In this document: one piece after another, positions 51,088 through 60,630 of the stretch
Position numbering within the stretch: the first letter of the stretch is position 1
Layout of the letters: every line of letters starts with the position of its first letter
Assembly (NCBI RefSeq): GCF_012911895.1
Contig: NZ_JAAXCV010000023.1
Span: 162,370 to 226,369, forward strand
Direction of reading: 5' to 3'
Source: Bacillus sp. RO3
GTDB taxonomy: Bacteria; Bacillota; Bacilli; Bacillales; Bacillaceae_B
DNA: 64,000 nt
The notes under the pieces: generated by a model
Told to the model about the DNA's origin: nothing
The model's input: the letters and a program-made list of their open reading frames with translations, nothing else
Databases searched by the model: none
Program-made: the position numbers and the translations under genes

Positions 51088-51402
51088 TTAAAGTGCATGT
51101 AAAAATTCGTTCACTTGTTCAGGGGTTTTGGCATTCGCACTGTGGAGATGGGCGATTTTTTCGCCGTTTTGGTATACGAGAAGGCTTGGAATGCCCATTA
51201 CGTCGTATTTCTCAGCAATTTCAGGAAATTCATCCTTATTGATGTCGTACCATTTATATTGATCGAATTCTTCCATGATCTCATCCATGAACATATCCAT
51301 ACGACGGCAGTCAGGACACCAGTCTGCGTGGAATTTCACGATCACCGGCTCTGCCGAAGTGATTAAATCTTCAAAGGTTTCTTTGTTTTTGATTGCTTGC
51401 AT
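51088..51402 (-). CDS. Thioredoxin-like protein with CPDC active site
   Basis: This 104-residue thioredoxin-fold protein is similar in size to B. subtilis YdbP. The active site is WCPDC (Cys29, Cys32) rather than the WCGPC of thioredoxin, and the cis-proline is in MGIPSLLVY. GGAGG lies before the ATG. It has no signal peptide, so a cytoplasmic disulfide-reductase or bacilliredoxin-like role is expected. It is divergent from the oxidoreductase gene at 51526. Confidence 0.9.
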   Translation of the reverse strand: MQAIKNKETFEDLITSAEPVIVKFHADWCPDCRRMDMFMDEIMEEFDQYKWYDINKDEFPEIAEKYDVMGIPSLLVYQNGEKIAHLHSANAKTPEQVNEFLHAL

Positions 51403-51525
51403 GTTGTTAACCTCCTTTTTTCACTATTGTATACAAACAAGAGATCACTTGTAAAACAAATCATTTCTAGTCGGAACTTGTACATGATACTATAGGAATA
51501 CAATTTGAGAGAAAAAGGTGACATG

Positions 51526-52569
51526 ATGCAGACGATCAAAGTTGGATTAGTGGGATACGGTTTTTCGGGCCAAAGCTTTCACCGCCCGTTACTTTCTTAT
51601 CTAAAGGAATTTCATATTAAAGCTGTGCTTTCTTCTGATGAAGAGAAGGTATTGAAAGACATTGAGGGGGCAACCGTTGAATCGTCCCTGGAAGATTTGC
51701 TTGAACAAGACATTGAGTTAGTTGTGATTACTACGCCAAACCACCTTCACTATACCATGATAAAGCAGGCTTTATTAGCAGATAAGCATGTCGTGGTGGA
51801 AAAGCCGTTTGTAACGGATAGTGCGGAAGGGGAAGAACTGATCGCTTTGGCGAAAGAACGAGGGCTTCAGCTTTCCGTCTTTCATAACCGGCGATGGGAT
51901 GCTGACTTCTTAACCATTCAACAATTGCTCAAAGAAGAAACACTAGGACCACTTTATACATATGAAGCACACTTTGATCGGTTCAGACCGACTAGTAAAG
52001 ACCGTTGGAAAGAAAATAAGATCGAAGGAGCCGGAGTGTTATATGATTTAGGTTCACACCTCATTGATCAAGCGCTGACTCTTTTCGGAACACCGGAATG
52101 GGTGCAGGCAGATGTATTCCCGCAAAGGAATCCTGAAAAAGCGGAAGACTATTTCCAAATCACACTTGGTTATGACATATTGAGGGTTCAATTGTACTCA
52201 CGTTCAATCGTCCTTGACCCGGGACCTCGCTATCAGGTTCATGGACTAAACGGGAGTTATGTAAAGCATGGAATGGACCGTCAGGAAGAGGATCTGAAAG
52301 CAGGCAAAAATCCTTTCCATGAACAGTGGGGAATGGAAGAGGAAGAGAACTGGGGTGTCCTCACCACCGTCTCTTTAGAAGAAGTGTCATCTGAAGTCAT
52401 TCCTTCTGTAAAGGGAGACTATACACAATACTACATGGGGATATATCGTGCATTAAGAGAAGGGGCTCCTCTGCCCGTACAAGCGGAAGACGCTTTGCGC
52501 GTCATCAAAATCATTGAGGCTTGTAAGGAGAGTGCAGCAAGTAAGAGAGTCGTGGAAATCACGAAGTAA
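51526..52569 (+). CDS. Gfo/Idh/MocA oxidoreductase (scyllo-inositol dehydrogenase-like, IolU)
   Basis: This protein of about 347 residues has the N-terminal Rossmann motif GLVGYGFSGQSFHRP (about 7-21), the EKP motif HVVVEKPFVTD and the C-terminal catalytic block GAGVLYDLGSHLIDQAL. It resembles B. subtilis YvaA/IolU, an NADP-dependent scyllo-inositol dehydrogenase. AAAGGTG precedes adjacent ATGs at 51523 and 51526; the second has better spacing. It is monocistronic with its own terminator. Confidence 0.88.
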   Translation: MQTIKVGLVGYGFSGQSFHRPLLSYLKEFHIKAVLSSDEEKVLKDIEGATVESSLEDLLEQDIELVVITTPNHLHYTMIKQALLADKHVVVEKPFVTDSAEGEELIALAKERGLQLSVFHNRRWDADFLTIQQLLKEETLGPLYTYEAHFDRFRPTSKDRWKENKIEGAGVLYDLGSHLIDQALTLFGTPEWVQADVFPQRNPEKAEDYFQITLGYDILRVQLYSRSIVLDPGPRYQVHGLNGSYVKHGMDRQEEDLKAGKNPFHEQWGMEEEENWGVLTTVSLEEVSSEVIPSVKGDYTQYYMGIYRALREGAPLPVQAEDALRVIKIIEACKESAASKRVVEITK

Positions 52570-52603
52570 CGCTCTTGGAATCATGCAGAACCGAAAATGA
52601 ATT

Positions 52604-52635
52604 CAAAAGGCTCCCTCTTGAGGGGAGCCTTTTCC
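52604..52635. terminator. Bidirectional intrinsic terminator
   Basis: AAAAGGCTCCC pairs with GGGGAGCCTTTT around TCTTGA, between the convergent oxidoreductase and gerC-type genes. Confidence 0.9.
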
Positions 52636-52642
52636 TATATCA

Positions 52643-53743
52643 TTATTCCACTGTACCAGCCTCTAAAATTTGTACCTTGGCATCTACCTTGAATTGAACA
52701 TTGGGGTAAATGCTTTCATTCCACTCTTTGATGTCAAATCCACGAACCCCATGTTTTTGATGCTGTCCGATACCGATGGGATCAATTCCCACCTCTTGAA
52801 ACCCTTTCAGCATAGCCAAACATTTCGTTTCAATATCCTCCATCATTTTCTTTTCCACTGCGTCCACTTTTTTAGTCGTTAACTTCTTTCCGGTATATTC
52901 TCTAACTATGCCTTTCACTTCCACTTGAACCTGTACTTCAACAGGATCGGCTTTATGTTTAACCTCTATTTTATGTTTAGACGAAAGGCTCGTCACAGAG
53001 GCCTCTACCAGTTTTTCTGCGTCCCCTTCCTTTTTTCCCATTTTGATGACATGACTTCCTTCTGCCAGCTTGTCTACCAATAGCTTAAAAAAGAACATAT
53101 CTTGTGCCGGAATTCGTTTGACCATTTTATCATCTTTAAATAAGGCAACACCGGAGATTTCGATACTATCATGAGAAAGCTGCTTTAAGATGGGAAGATA
53201 GGCTGTTTGTCCTTCTTGAAAGAAATCGAACAGGAACAAATGAAGGTTTGTTTCTGGCAATTCACGTCTTCTGATGTTGTGGGCTAGAAGGTTGGAGATA
53301 TAGGTCCCGTTCCCCCTCAATCCGTAATTCCCCTTGATCAGTTCTCCGGCTTTTCCCTCTGTCACTGTCAAATAGACTCTGGCTCCAACACTGGCATCCC
53401 TTTGCAAAGAATCTGCAATATCGATGATTCCTTTTTCCGCCAACTTCTCTCCCACAAGCACTACATCGACTCCCCCACGAACAAGGGGTTGCTGGGCCCT
53501 TCTTTCCAACTTTTCTAATACTTCCCGTGTGGACGAGGCCTTTGCTGAGAGAGTACCGTTCTGAATCGATTTATCTGCCATATAGATCGGGAAGAGGGCG
53601 GTCCCCCTTATGCTGTTTTCTCCCTCATAATCATAGGCTTTTGCCGTTTCTATATATAAGTCATCTAGTATTTCTCTGTCTACGCATCCTGAAAGAAACA
53701 AACTAATGATAAATAGCACAAAAAAGATATTCTTCCGGTTCAT
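52643..53743 (-). CDS. Germinant receptor C subunit (lipoprotein)
   Basis: This 366-residue protein is of the Ger(x)C family. It has a lipoprotein signal with the lipobox LFLSGC (Cys20), the family block GVDVVLVGEKLAEKGI, and a C-terminal domain ending in FKVDAKVQILEAG. It would be anchored outside the inner spore membrane as part of an A-B-C receptor complex. Its ATG overlaps the B-subunit stop codon by one base (TAATG), which couples their translation. It is third in the gerA-B-C order. Confidence 0.93.
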   Translation of the reverse strand: MNRKNIFFVLFIISLFLSGCVDREILDDLYIETAKAYDYEGENSIRGTALFPIYMADKSIQNGTLSAKASSTREVLEKLERRAQQPLVRGGVDVVLVGEKLAEKGIIDIADSLQRDASVGARVYLTVTEGKAGELIKGNYGLRGNGTYISNLLAHNIRRRELPETNLHLFLFDFFQEGQTAYLPILKQLSHDSIEISGVALFKDDKMVKRIPAQDMFFFKLLVDKLAEGSHVIKMGKKEGDAEKLVEASVTSLSSKHKIEVKHKADPVEVQVQVEVKGIVREYTGKKLTTKKVDAVEKKMMEDIETKCLAMLKGFQEVGIDPIGIGQHQKHGVRGFDIKEWNESIYPNVQFKVDAKVQILEAGTVE

Positions 53744-54831
53744 TAAGTTTTATTCCTCACTTTCTTCATGAACATGACTAGCAATAAGAGGATAGGAACA
53801 TAAACGTAAGTAATGTAGAAGCCGATTTGACCAGAATAATCATTCAGGGTATTGACTAGTTTTCGATCCGTGAAAAGTGACAGCACGGATAAACATAGAA
53901 TGGAGATAATTACTAAAGTATGTCTATGCTGCATAGGAGTGATGCGCTTTAAGATCCTGCTTGCACACCAAACCGTGATGCATGCATTCGGGAGGATGAC
54001 AAGGCACCAATTGGCAATACCGATGTATTCAAAGCGTTCCACGAAAGGCATTTCTACAATTTTCCACATGGATAAGGTGGCCCAGACCGTTTTCTCCAGC
54101 TGCTTCATGCTAAAGAATGCAAAAGAAATAATCGCAATAATCGTGTAAATGGTGGTCGTCGCGAATAAACCCCAATGTGCGTACTTTTGTGACTTCTTAG
54201 CATCCTTGATGAAAGGGTAGAGAATAAGAATGGACTCATAACCTAAATAAGTCAACGACATATTTTTCGTTGAAAGGAGGATATCCTTCACAGAATGATC
54301 GAAAACGGGAAGGATGTTTCCGAAATCTGCATATTCAAATGTAAAGGCAAAGGTTAGGAGCAGGTAACTAGGGAGCACCGTTCCAAAAAAAGCCGTCCCT
54401 GCTATGGTTCTGACACCGCCTTTTACGATGTAGTACACAAGCAACAAGAAAAATAAGGCAAACATGAATGTACTTAATCTTGGATACATCCAAACCTGTA
54501 GTACTTCGATATAGGTCCTTAAGATGGTGATGGTCAGCAAACTGAAGTAAAGCACAAAAACAAAGCTGAATATTTTTCCAATCCATTTCCCAAAGGCAAT
54601 TGTATGGGCTGATACAAGGTCTCCCTCTGAATTTACAAGAATCAGATACATGATGACCATGATGACGTGGGTGAAAAGGCCTGCGAGAATAACAGATATC
54701 CATCCGTCATATCCCGCATTCATGGAAATAATACGCTGGAATCCAAGTACCCCTCCTCCCACCTGAATGGAGTGAACGAGAAAAAATACAAGATAAGGAG
54801 ATACTTTTCTTCTATCTGGAATGGGTTGCAT
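53743..54831 (-). CDS. Germinant receptor B subunit
   Basis: This protein of about 362 residues, the GerB-type member of the APC superfamily, has ten membrane segments and begins MQPIPDRRKVSPYLVFFLVHSIQVGGGVLGFQR. It is the presumed germinant-binding subunit. I choose the ATG at 54831, which has the excellent ribosome site GGAGGTGATCAG; an upstream in-frame ATG lies before it. The A subunit ends 18 bp upstream. The germinant (amino acid, sugar or nucleoside) cannot be deduced by eye. Confidence 0.93.
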   Translation of the reverse strand: MQPIPDRRKVSPYLVFFLVHSIQVGGGVLGFQRIISMNAGYDGWISVILAGLFTHVIMVIMYLILVNSEGDLVSAHTIAFGKWIGKIFSFVFVLYFSLLTITILRTYIEVLQVWMYPRLSTFMFALFFLLLVYYIVKGGVRTIAGTAFFGTVLPSYLLLTFAFTFEYADFGNILPVFDHSVKDILLSTKNMSLTYLGYESILILYPFIKDAKKSQKYAHWGLFATTTIYTIIAIISFAFFSMKQLEKTVWATLSMWKIVEMPFVERFEYIGIANWCLVILPNACITVWCASRILKRITPMQHRHTLVIISILCLSVLSLFTDRKLVNTLNDYSGQIGFYITYVYVPILLLLVMFMKKVRNKT

Positions 54832-54848
54832 CTGATCACCTCCGAGCT

Positions 54849-56354
54849 TCATTCATCGATATCTAGCTTTTTCTTTGCCTCTGATGGACGGAACCGAAAT
54901 GGCTTCTGCGTTCTTAAGAATAGGGGCCGCCCTGCTTGCTTATTAAAGGGAAAGCGAATCAGTGCATCTTTCAGATCCTTCATTCTTGGTGGATAGATAG
55001 GCTCTAAAAACGGTCTTCCTAATGAAGTCAACTGCAATAAATGGGCCATGAGCAGACAGAAACAGAAGACAATCCCCACCAGACCCCAGAGCTGGGCAAA
55101 CAGGAGAAACGGAAAGCGCATAATACGGATGGTATTACCCATTCTGTAAACTGGGGTTGTAAAGGACGCGAGAGCGGCAAGTGCCACTAAAATAAGAAGA
55201 ACATTACTCGTCAGGCCGGCTTCCACCGACGCTGTCCCGATGACAATCCCGCCTACGATACCGATTGTCTGGCCGACTTTGGTCGGGAGCCGGGCTCCGG
55301 CTTCCCGCAGGAGTTCAATCGTTAATTCGAGAAATAAGGCTTCTAAAATGGGCGGTAAGGGAATCTCCTGCCTGGAAGTCACCAGGGTGGCCATCAAATC
55401 CTTCGGAATCAATTCATAATGATAGGTCAAGGCAGCCACATAAATGGGTGTAATCAAGATGGAGAATGCTACGGCGAACAGGCGGACAAGGCGTAAGAAA
55501 GACGCGATAAAGAAATTCAGGAAATAATCTTCATATGCGTTGAAAAATTCCACCAGGGTCGTAGGTCCGATTAAGGCATGTGGTGATCCATCGACCATCA
55601 CCGCCACTTTTCCTTCCACAAGAACAGATGCCACACGGTCCGGTCGTTCTGAATCTAATAACTGTGGGAATGGTGATAAGCTATTATCGGCAATCATCTG
55701 TTCAATGAAGGAGCTGTCCATCACCTGATCAAAATCCACTGCATTTAAACGCTGGCGAAATGTATTTACATTGGATTCATCCACTAAGTTGTCAAGGTAC
55801 AGCATGGCTACCCTTGTATGCGTAAGCTTTCCCACATTGAATTCTTCTACGACGAGTTCTTTAATAGGAAGTCGTTTTCGAATCAGATTCAGATTGTCGG
55901 TTAGGGATTCAACAAAGGCTTCCTTAGGTCCAACCACACTGAATTCGACTTCAGGCTGGGAGACTTTTCTCCCCATTTCATTTTTCGTTGCGATGAACGC
56001 GAATTTACGGTTCGAACCTTCCATGGTCAACATCGTATAACCGTTATAGAGCTTTTGCTCAATCAGGGATTCATCCGTAGAAACTTGGATGTCCAATATC
56101 GGCGCCACTTTTTTCAAATCCTCGAAAGACTGAAATTCCTCTGAAAGGAGGTAAGGCAGGAAATACTCCTGCAGGATCTTCCCGTCGATTAACGTAGTGA
56201 TCATGTGCAAACTGAATTTGACTCCCGTTAACGGGTTCTGATAAAAGGATTGTTTATAATCAGCTGATTTCTCAGCTTCCTTCTTTACATTTTCATATGA
56301 TTGTTTTTTATTCGTCTGATCGGCGTTTTTCTTGTTCTTAAAGAATGGAAACAT
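54849..56354 (-). CDS. Germinant receptor A subunit
   Basis: This 501-residue protein is of the GerA/SpoVAF family. It has a hydrophilic N-terminal domain (1-250), a central conserved stretch ERPDRVASVLVEGKVAVMVDGSPHALIGPTTLVEFF, five membrane segments, and the block PLPPILEALFLELTIELLREAGARLPTKVGQTIGIVGG. It forms the oligomeric channel part of the receptor. GAGGGATC precedes the ATG. As first gene of the operon it would be transcribed in the forespore by sigma-G, although I could not identify a clean promoter. Confidence 0.93.
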   Translation of the reverse strand: MFPFFKNKKNADQTNKKQSYENVKKEAEKSADYKQSFYQNPLTGVKFSLHMITTLIDGKILQEYFLPYLLSEEFQSFEDLKKVAPILDIQVSTDESLIEQKLYNGYTMLTMEGSNRKFAFIATKNEMGRKVSQPEVEFSVVGPKEAFVESLTDNLNLIRKRLPIKELVVEEFNVGKLTHTRVAMLYLDNLVDESNVNTFRQRLNAVDFDQVMDSSFIEQMIADNSLSPFPQLLDSERPDRVASVLVEGKVAVMVDGSPHALIGPTTLVEFFNAYEDYFLNFFIASFLRLVRLFAVAFSILITPIYVAALTYHYELIPKDLMATLVTSRQEIPLPPILEALFLELTIELLREAGARLPTKVGQTIGIVGGIVIGTASVEAGLTSNVLLILVALAALASFTTPVYRMGNTIRIMRFPFLLFAQLWGLVGIVFCFCLLMAHLLQLTSLGRPFLEPIYPPRMKDLKDALIRFPFNKQAGRPLFLRTQKPFRFRPSEAKKKLDIDE

Positions 56355-56533
56355 ACTGATCCCTCTTGTTCGATGTATGGTCTATGTGTAGTGTTTCCGA
56401 AAAAAGGAGAATTATGAAAAAGGATGGTGATTTGGGAGGAATCTTCTACTAAACGTTAATGAGGTTGTTTCTAATATGTTGGTATCATCATGGAGAGGAA
56501 ATCAACTTCTACTTTCTTCTTTAAGATAAATAA

Positions 56534-56570
56534 AAAAAGACTGGATAAGGAATGTACCTTATCCAGTCTT
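56534..56570 (-). terminator. Terminator of the siderophore-binding protein gene
   Basis: On the minus strand AAGACTGGATAAGG pairs with CCTTATCCAGTCTT around TACATT and is followed by seven T residues. Confidence 0.92.
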
Positions 56571-56575
56571 ACTTA

Positions 56576-57535
56576 TTACTGTTCCAGGAAGAACTTCTCA
56601 ATATCATCAAGCATATTATTCGCTGCGATTACACCGCCAGCTGTGTTCCAGACGGCATCGCTGACTTCATACACTTTATCTTGTTTTGCCACTTCAAGGT
56701 TTTGGAAAAGAGGGTCGTTCAGCCATTCTTCAGCAAGCTTATTCGCTTCCCCGTCACCCGTCTCATAAGTGAAATAGAATAACACATCTCCATCCATGGC
56801 AGGGATACGTTCCTTCGTCACACCTTTTTCAGCAAAGTCGTCAACATCCTGGCCTTCAGGACGGGCAAAACCAAGTTGGTCTAAAATCACACCGGAGAAT
56901 GAATCTTTATGATAGATGCGGACATCTCCTGCTAAGAAGCGGACCATGGAAACTTCCTGGTTCAACTGATCCCCAAGCTTCCCTTTTAGGTCTTCAATTC
57001 GCTGGTCATATTCTGCTAATACTTCCTTGCCTTTTTCTTCTTTGTTCAACGCTTCAGAGTATAATTCAAAATTCTCTTTCCAGTTACCGCGAAGAGTTTC
57101 AGCCATAACCGTTGGAGCGATATCTTTCAGTTGGTTGTACTGTTCCTCTTGGCGCATCTTGTTTCCGATAATCAGATCAGGCTGGAGCTTTGCGATGGCT
57201 TCCATATTTAATTCGCTTTCCGTCCCCACTACTTCCACATCTTTCATATCATCGGCAATATGATCGTACCAAGGGTCACCAGTCCAAGACTGGACCGCAC
57301 CCACCGGCGTCACATCCATTGAGAGAAGGGCCTCTGTTCCTTCATTCGTAAGAATAACTACCTTCTCAGGGGTACCTTCTATTTCAGTCGTACCCATTGC
57401 GTGCTCCACGGAATAGGTTTCTTTCTTCTGATCTTCTTTACCGGCTGTTTCATCTTTTTCTTCTTTATTGCCACAGGCAGCTAAAAATAGAAGAGAAGCG
57501 ATAATGAATAAAGATAGTAACTTTCTGAATTTCAT
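56576..57535 (-). CDS. Ferric-siderophore ABC transporter substrate-binding lipoprotein (YfiY-like)
   Basis: This lipoprotein of about 319 residues has the signal FIIASLLFLAAC (lipidated Cys21), a charged linker and a class III periplasmic-binding fold: MGTTEIEGTPEKVVILTNEGTEALLSM, LNMEAIAKLQPDLIIGNKM and a DGDVLFYFTYETGDGEAN block. AGGAGG precedes the ATG at 57535; a longer frame starts within the promoter. It is divergent from the two permease genes with Fur boxes between. In B. subtilis the YfiY-YfiZ-YfhA-YusV system takes up schizokinen and arthrobactin, which fits the synthesis operon at 3112. Confidence 0.92.
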   Translation of the reverse strand: MKFRKLLSLFIIASLLFLAACGNKEEKDETAGKEDQKKETYSVEHAMGTTEIEGTPEKVVILTNEGTEALLSMDVTPVGAVQSWTGDPWYDHIADDMKDVEVVGTESELNMEAIAKLQPDLIIGNKMRQEEQYNQLKDIAPTVMAETLRGNWKENFELYSEALNKEEKGKEVLAEYDQRIEDLKGKLGDQLNQEVSMVRFLAGDVRIYHKDSFSGVILDQLGFARPEGQDVDDFAEKGVTKERIPAMDGDVLFYFTYETGDGEANKLAEEWLNDPLFQNLEVAKQDKVYEVSDAVWNTAGGVIAANNMLDDIEKFFLEQ

Positions 57536-57563
57536 ATGTATAAATCCTCCTAAAAATATTTGG

Positions 57564-57678
57564 TTGATAATGATTATCAATTACATTTATCATATTAGTT
57601 GAGAAGGTTTTCATTGTCAACACCTAAATGATAATGATTTTCAAAATCATTGACGGTGGATTCGTTCTTCTTTAGAAT
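57564..57678. promoter_or_regulatory. Divergent Fur-controlled promoters of the importer
   Basis: On the minus strand TTGACA (57615-57620) and TAATAT (57592-57597) are 17 bp apart. On the plus strand TTGACG (57650-57655) and TAGAAT (57673-57678) are 17 bp apart. Fur boxes TGATAATGATTATCA (57565-57579) and TGATAATGATTTTCA (57629-57643) lie next to them, and an additional palindrome AATGATTTTCAAAATCATT spans 57633-57651. Confidence 0.93.
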
Positions 57679-57750
57679 AGAGGAGGAAAGAATGATTCGA
57701 TTTTCCTTTTCTTATTGGAACTCAATAAGAAGTAGAAAGGTTAACACATA

Positions 57751-58737
57751 ATGAAAATTCAAAAACAACTTATTCTTTTTACAGGAACCATGCTTTTTCT
57801 TGTCGTTTGCATAGGAATCAGTATTGTATATGGGTATACGGACACGTCCTGGAAATCGGCCATGGAAGCTTTTACGAGCCCAGATGGCTCCACTGAGCAT
57901 ATCGTCATTGAGACCATCAGGCTGCCACGTTCACTTATTGCTTCTACTGTAGGGGCATCCCTTGCTATTTCAGGGGTCTTGATGCAAACATTGACCAAGA
58001 ATCCGTTAGCTTCACCCGGTATCTTCGGCATCAATGCAGGCGGTGCCTTTATGGTTGTGGTAGCGGTTACGTTGTTTGGCGTGACCGGTCTTCAGTCCTT
58101 TACATGGCTCGCGTTCTTAGGGGCAGGCTTAGCGGCATTCGGGGTATTTGCCATCAGCTCTGCCGGGGACAAAGGATTGACTCCCATGAAACTGACCTTG
58201 GCGGGGGCAGCCATCACGGCCATGTTTTCTTCATTCACGCAAGGACTGCTTGTATTGAATGAAGCAGCGCTGGAGCAGGTATTATTCTGGCTGGCGGGAT
58301 CTGTACAAGGGAGAAGTCTTGAAATCCTAAATAGCGTATTCCCTTATATTGTGGCAGGGTGGATTGTCGCACTCATGTTAGCAGGGAAAATGAATATACT
58401 TGCCATGGGAGAAGATGTTGCCAAAGGTTTGGGACTTAAGACAACCCTCATTAAATTTATAGCATTACTCGTCGTTGTGCTGTTGGCAGGCGGCTCAGTT
58501 GCCATTGCCGGTCCGATTGGCTTCATCGGAATCGTCATCCCTCATCTTGCAAGAAAAATGATAGGAGTGGATCATCGCCTGCTGATCCCTTACTCGGGAT
58601 TACTGGGAGCGATATTACTGCTTGCCGCTGACATTGGCGCCCGTTACATCATCATGCCCCAGGAGGTGCCGGTGGGTGTTATGACCGCCATTATCGGCGC
58701 ACCATTCTTCGTGTACGTTGCAAGGAAGGGGTTCTAA
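57751..58737 (+). CDS. Ferric-siderophore ABC transporter permease 1 (FecCD, YfiZ-like)
   Basis: This 328-residue FecCD-family permease has about nine membrane helices. It begins MKIQKQLILFTGTMLFLVVC and contains RLPRSLIASTVGASLAISGVLMQTLTKNPLASPGIFGINAGG and GPIGFIGIVIPHLARKMIG, the site that contacts the ATPase. It forms a heterodimer with the next gene product, which it follows by 3 nt. The upstream promoter carries a Fur box. AAAGG lies about 11 bases before the ATG. Confidence 0.94.
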   Translation: MKIQKQLILFTGTMLFLVVCIGISIVYGYTDTSWKSAMEAFTSPDGSTEHIVIETIRLPRSLIASTVGASLAISGVLMQTLTKNPLASPGIFGINAGGAFMVVVAVTLFGVTGLQSFTWLAFLGAGLAAFGVFAISSAGDKGLTPMKLTLAGAAITAMFSSFTQGLLVLNEAALEQVLFWLAGSVQGRSLEILNSVFPYIVAGWIVALMLAGKMNILAMGEDVAKGLGLKTTLIKFIALLVVVLLAGGSVAIAGPIGFIGIVIPHLARKMIGVDHRLLIPYSGLLGAILLLAADIGARYIIMPQEVPVGVMTAIIGAPFFVYVARKGF

Positions 58738-58740
58738 CCG

Positions 58741-59796
58741 ATGAAAAGATTTATAGGAAAACGCTGGTTTCAGGACAGGGTATCTATGCTTGTCGACTTA
58801 TCCGCCATGAAAAAAATCATTCTATTAGGTGTCATCACCCTGCTCGTTCTTATCTTGAGTACGGGAATTGGTGACTTGAAAATAGCCCCCTGGAAGGTCG
58901 TAACTGTATTCTTCGGGGGTGGAACAAGTTTGGAACAACTGGTGGTTACGTCATTTCGACTCCCGAGGATCATCATTGCCCTGTTGGCAGGGATGGCGTT
59001 GGCCGTTGCAGGGGGGATTCTGCAGGGAATGATCCGGAATCCGTTGGCATCTCCCGATATTATCGGGATTACGGGTGGAGCAGGAGCCGCTGTGGTCGCC
59101 TTTCTGACGTTATTCAGCAACGACGACAACACCCTCATGATCAGTATAAAATGGATGCCTGTTGCTGCCTTTATAGGTGCAGCCGTCATTGCCTTCCTGG
59201 TCTACTTCTTAGCGTGGAGAAAAGGGGTATCCCCGGTCAGGCTCGTACTGATCGGCATCGGGATCTCGGCACTTACCCAGGCATTGACCACGCTCCTGAT
59301 GATACTCGGTCCCATTTATAGAGCAAGCCAGGCGAATATTTGGATTACAGGTACAGTGAACGGATCGGATTGGCAGGATGTATGGATCCTTCTCCCCTGG
59401 AGCCTGGTTTTCATTCTTTTAAGCTTCTTTATCACCCGTCAGTTGAATATACAGGAGCTTGGCGAAGAAATTGCTACAGGCGTCGGCGGGAACGTCCAGA
59501 GACAACGCTTTTTACTTCTTTTAATGTCGACGGCATTAGTAGGTGGTGCGGTGGCATTTGCAGGAGGGATCGGCTTTGTAGGCCTGATGGCTCCTCATAT
59601 GGCGAGAAGGATGGTTGGATCATCGTTCGGTGCACTGCTTCCGACGGCTGCCTTAATCGGCGGGATTCTGGTCATGCTGGCAGATCTTATCGGCCGGACA
59701 CTGTTCCTTCCTTTGGAAGTCCCAGCGGGGGTATTTACAGCAGCGATCGGAGCACCTTATTTTATCTATTTATTATTTAAAACGAGAAATTCTTAA
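58741..59796 (+). CDS. Ferric-siderophore ABC transporter permease 2 (FecCD, YfhA-like)
   Basis: This 351-residue FecCD permease is the second membrane subunit. It has RLPRIIIALLAGMALAVAGGILQGMIRNPLASPDIIGITGGA and GGIGFVGLMAPHMARRMVG. A hydrophilic N-terminal extension of about 20 residues (KRFIGKRWFQDR) precedes the first helix. GTTCTAACCG with a 3-nt gap from the upstream stop gives a weak ribosome site, so translation is probably coupled. The ATPase gene follows after 15 nt. Confidence 0.94.
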   Translation: MKRFIGKRWFQDRVSMLVDLSAMKKIILLGVITLLVLILSTGIGDLKIAPWKVVTVFFGGGTSLEQLVVTSFRLPRIIIALLAGMALAVAGGILQGMIRNPLASPDIIGITGGAGAAVVAFLTLFSNDDNTLMISIKWMPVAAFIGAAVIAFLVYFLAWRKGVSPVRLVLIGIGISALTQALTTLLMILGPIYRASQANIWITGTVNGSDWQDVWILLPWSLVFILLSFFITRQLNIQELGEEIATGVGGNVQRQRFLLLLMSTALVGGAVAFAGGIGFVGLMAPHMARRMVGSSFGALLPTAALIGGILVMLADLIGRTLFLPLEVPAGVFTAAIGAPYFIYLLFKTRNS

Positions 59797-59811
59797 AGGA
59801 GTTGGCCATAT

Positions 59812-60630
59812 ATGAGCGATATCTTACAGACGAAGGATTTAACTCTCTCTTACGGGGAACGGACGATCATCGATGAATTGAACATAGACATCCCAAAAGG
59901 GGAGATCTCTGTTTTTATCGGAGGAAACGGTTGCGGTAAATCCACTCTTCTGCGTTCCATTGCCAGATTACTTAAACCGAAACAAGGATCGGTTCTGTTG
60001 GACGGGGAAGCAATTTCGCGTTTATCCACGAAAGAAGTCGCTCGGAAGATGGCCATTCTACCTCAATCACCGACGGCTCCTGAGGGATTGACTGTCCTTC
60101 AGCTGGTGAAGCAGGGTCGTTACCCGCATCAATCCTGGCTCAAGCAGTGGTCCTATGAAGATGAAGAAATCGTTCAGGATGCATTGAAAGCCACAAAGAT
60201 GGAGGAATTCCAGCACCGGAAAGTGGATGAACTTTCGGGGGGGCAGAGACAGCGTGCCTGGATTGCCCTGACGTTAGCTCAGGACACCGACATCATTCTG
60301 TTGGATGAACCGACTACTTATCTTGACATGACCCATCAGATTGAAATTCTTGACTTATTATTCGAACTCAATGAGAAAGAGCAGAGGACCATCGTCATGG
60401 TTCTCCACGATCTGAATCTTGCCTGTCGCTATGCCCATAATATCGTCGCCATTCGTGATAAGAAAATTTATGCCCAGGGGAAACCTGAAGATGTGATCAG
60501 CTGTGAACTCGTGAAAAATGTATTCGATATGGATTGCCAGGTATCACGGGATCCATTGTTCGGAACGCCTTTGTGCATTCCATTCGGGAAAGGCCGATGC
60601 ATTTTGAATGCCGTAGGTGAGACGGGATGA
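59812..60630 (+). CDS. yusV: Ferric-siderophore ABC transporter ATPase (YusV-like)
   Basis: This 272-residue FepC-type ATPase has the Walker A GGNGCGKST (37-45), the Q-loop LPQSP, the signature LSGGQRQRAWIALTLAQDT, the Walker B IILLDEPTTYLD and the switch histidine in VLHDLN. YusV of B. subtilis is the shared ATPase for several siderophore importers. Here it is encoded with its own permeases. It overlaps the FhuF-like gene by 4 nt. AAAGGAG precedes the ATG. Confidence 0.94.
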   Translation: MSDILQTKDLTLSYGERTIIDELNIDIPKGEISVFIGGNGCGKSTLLRSIARLLKPKQGSVLLDGEAISRLSTKEVARKMAILPQSPTAPEGLTVLQLVKQGRYPHQSWLKQWSYEDEEIVQDALKATKMEEFQHRKVDELSGGQRQRAWIALTLAQDTDIILLDEPTTYLDMTHQIEILDLLFELNEKEQRTIVMVLHDLNLACRYAHNIVAIRDKKIYAQGKPEDVISCELVKNVFDMDCQVSRDPLFGTPLCIPFGKGRCILNAVGETG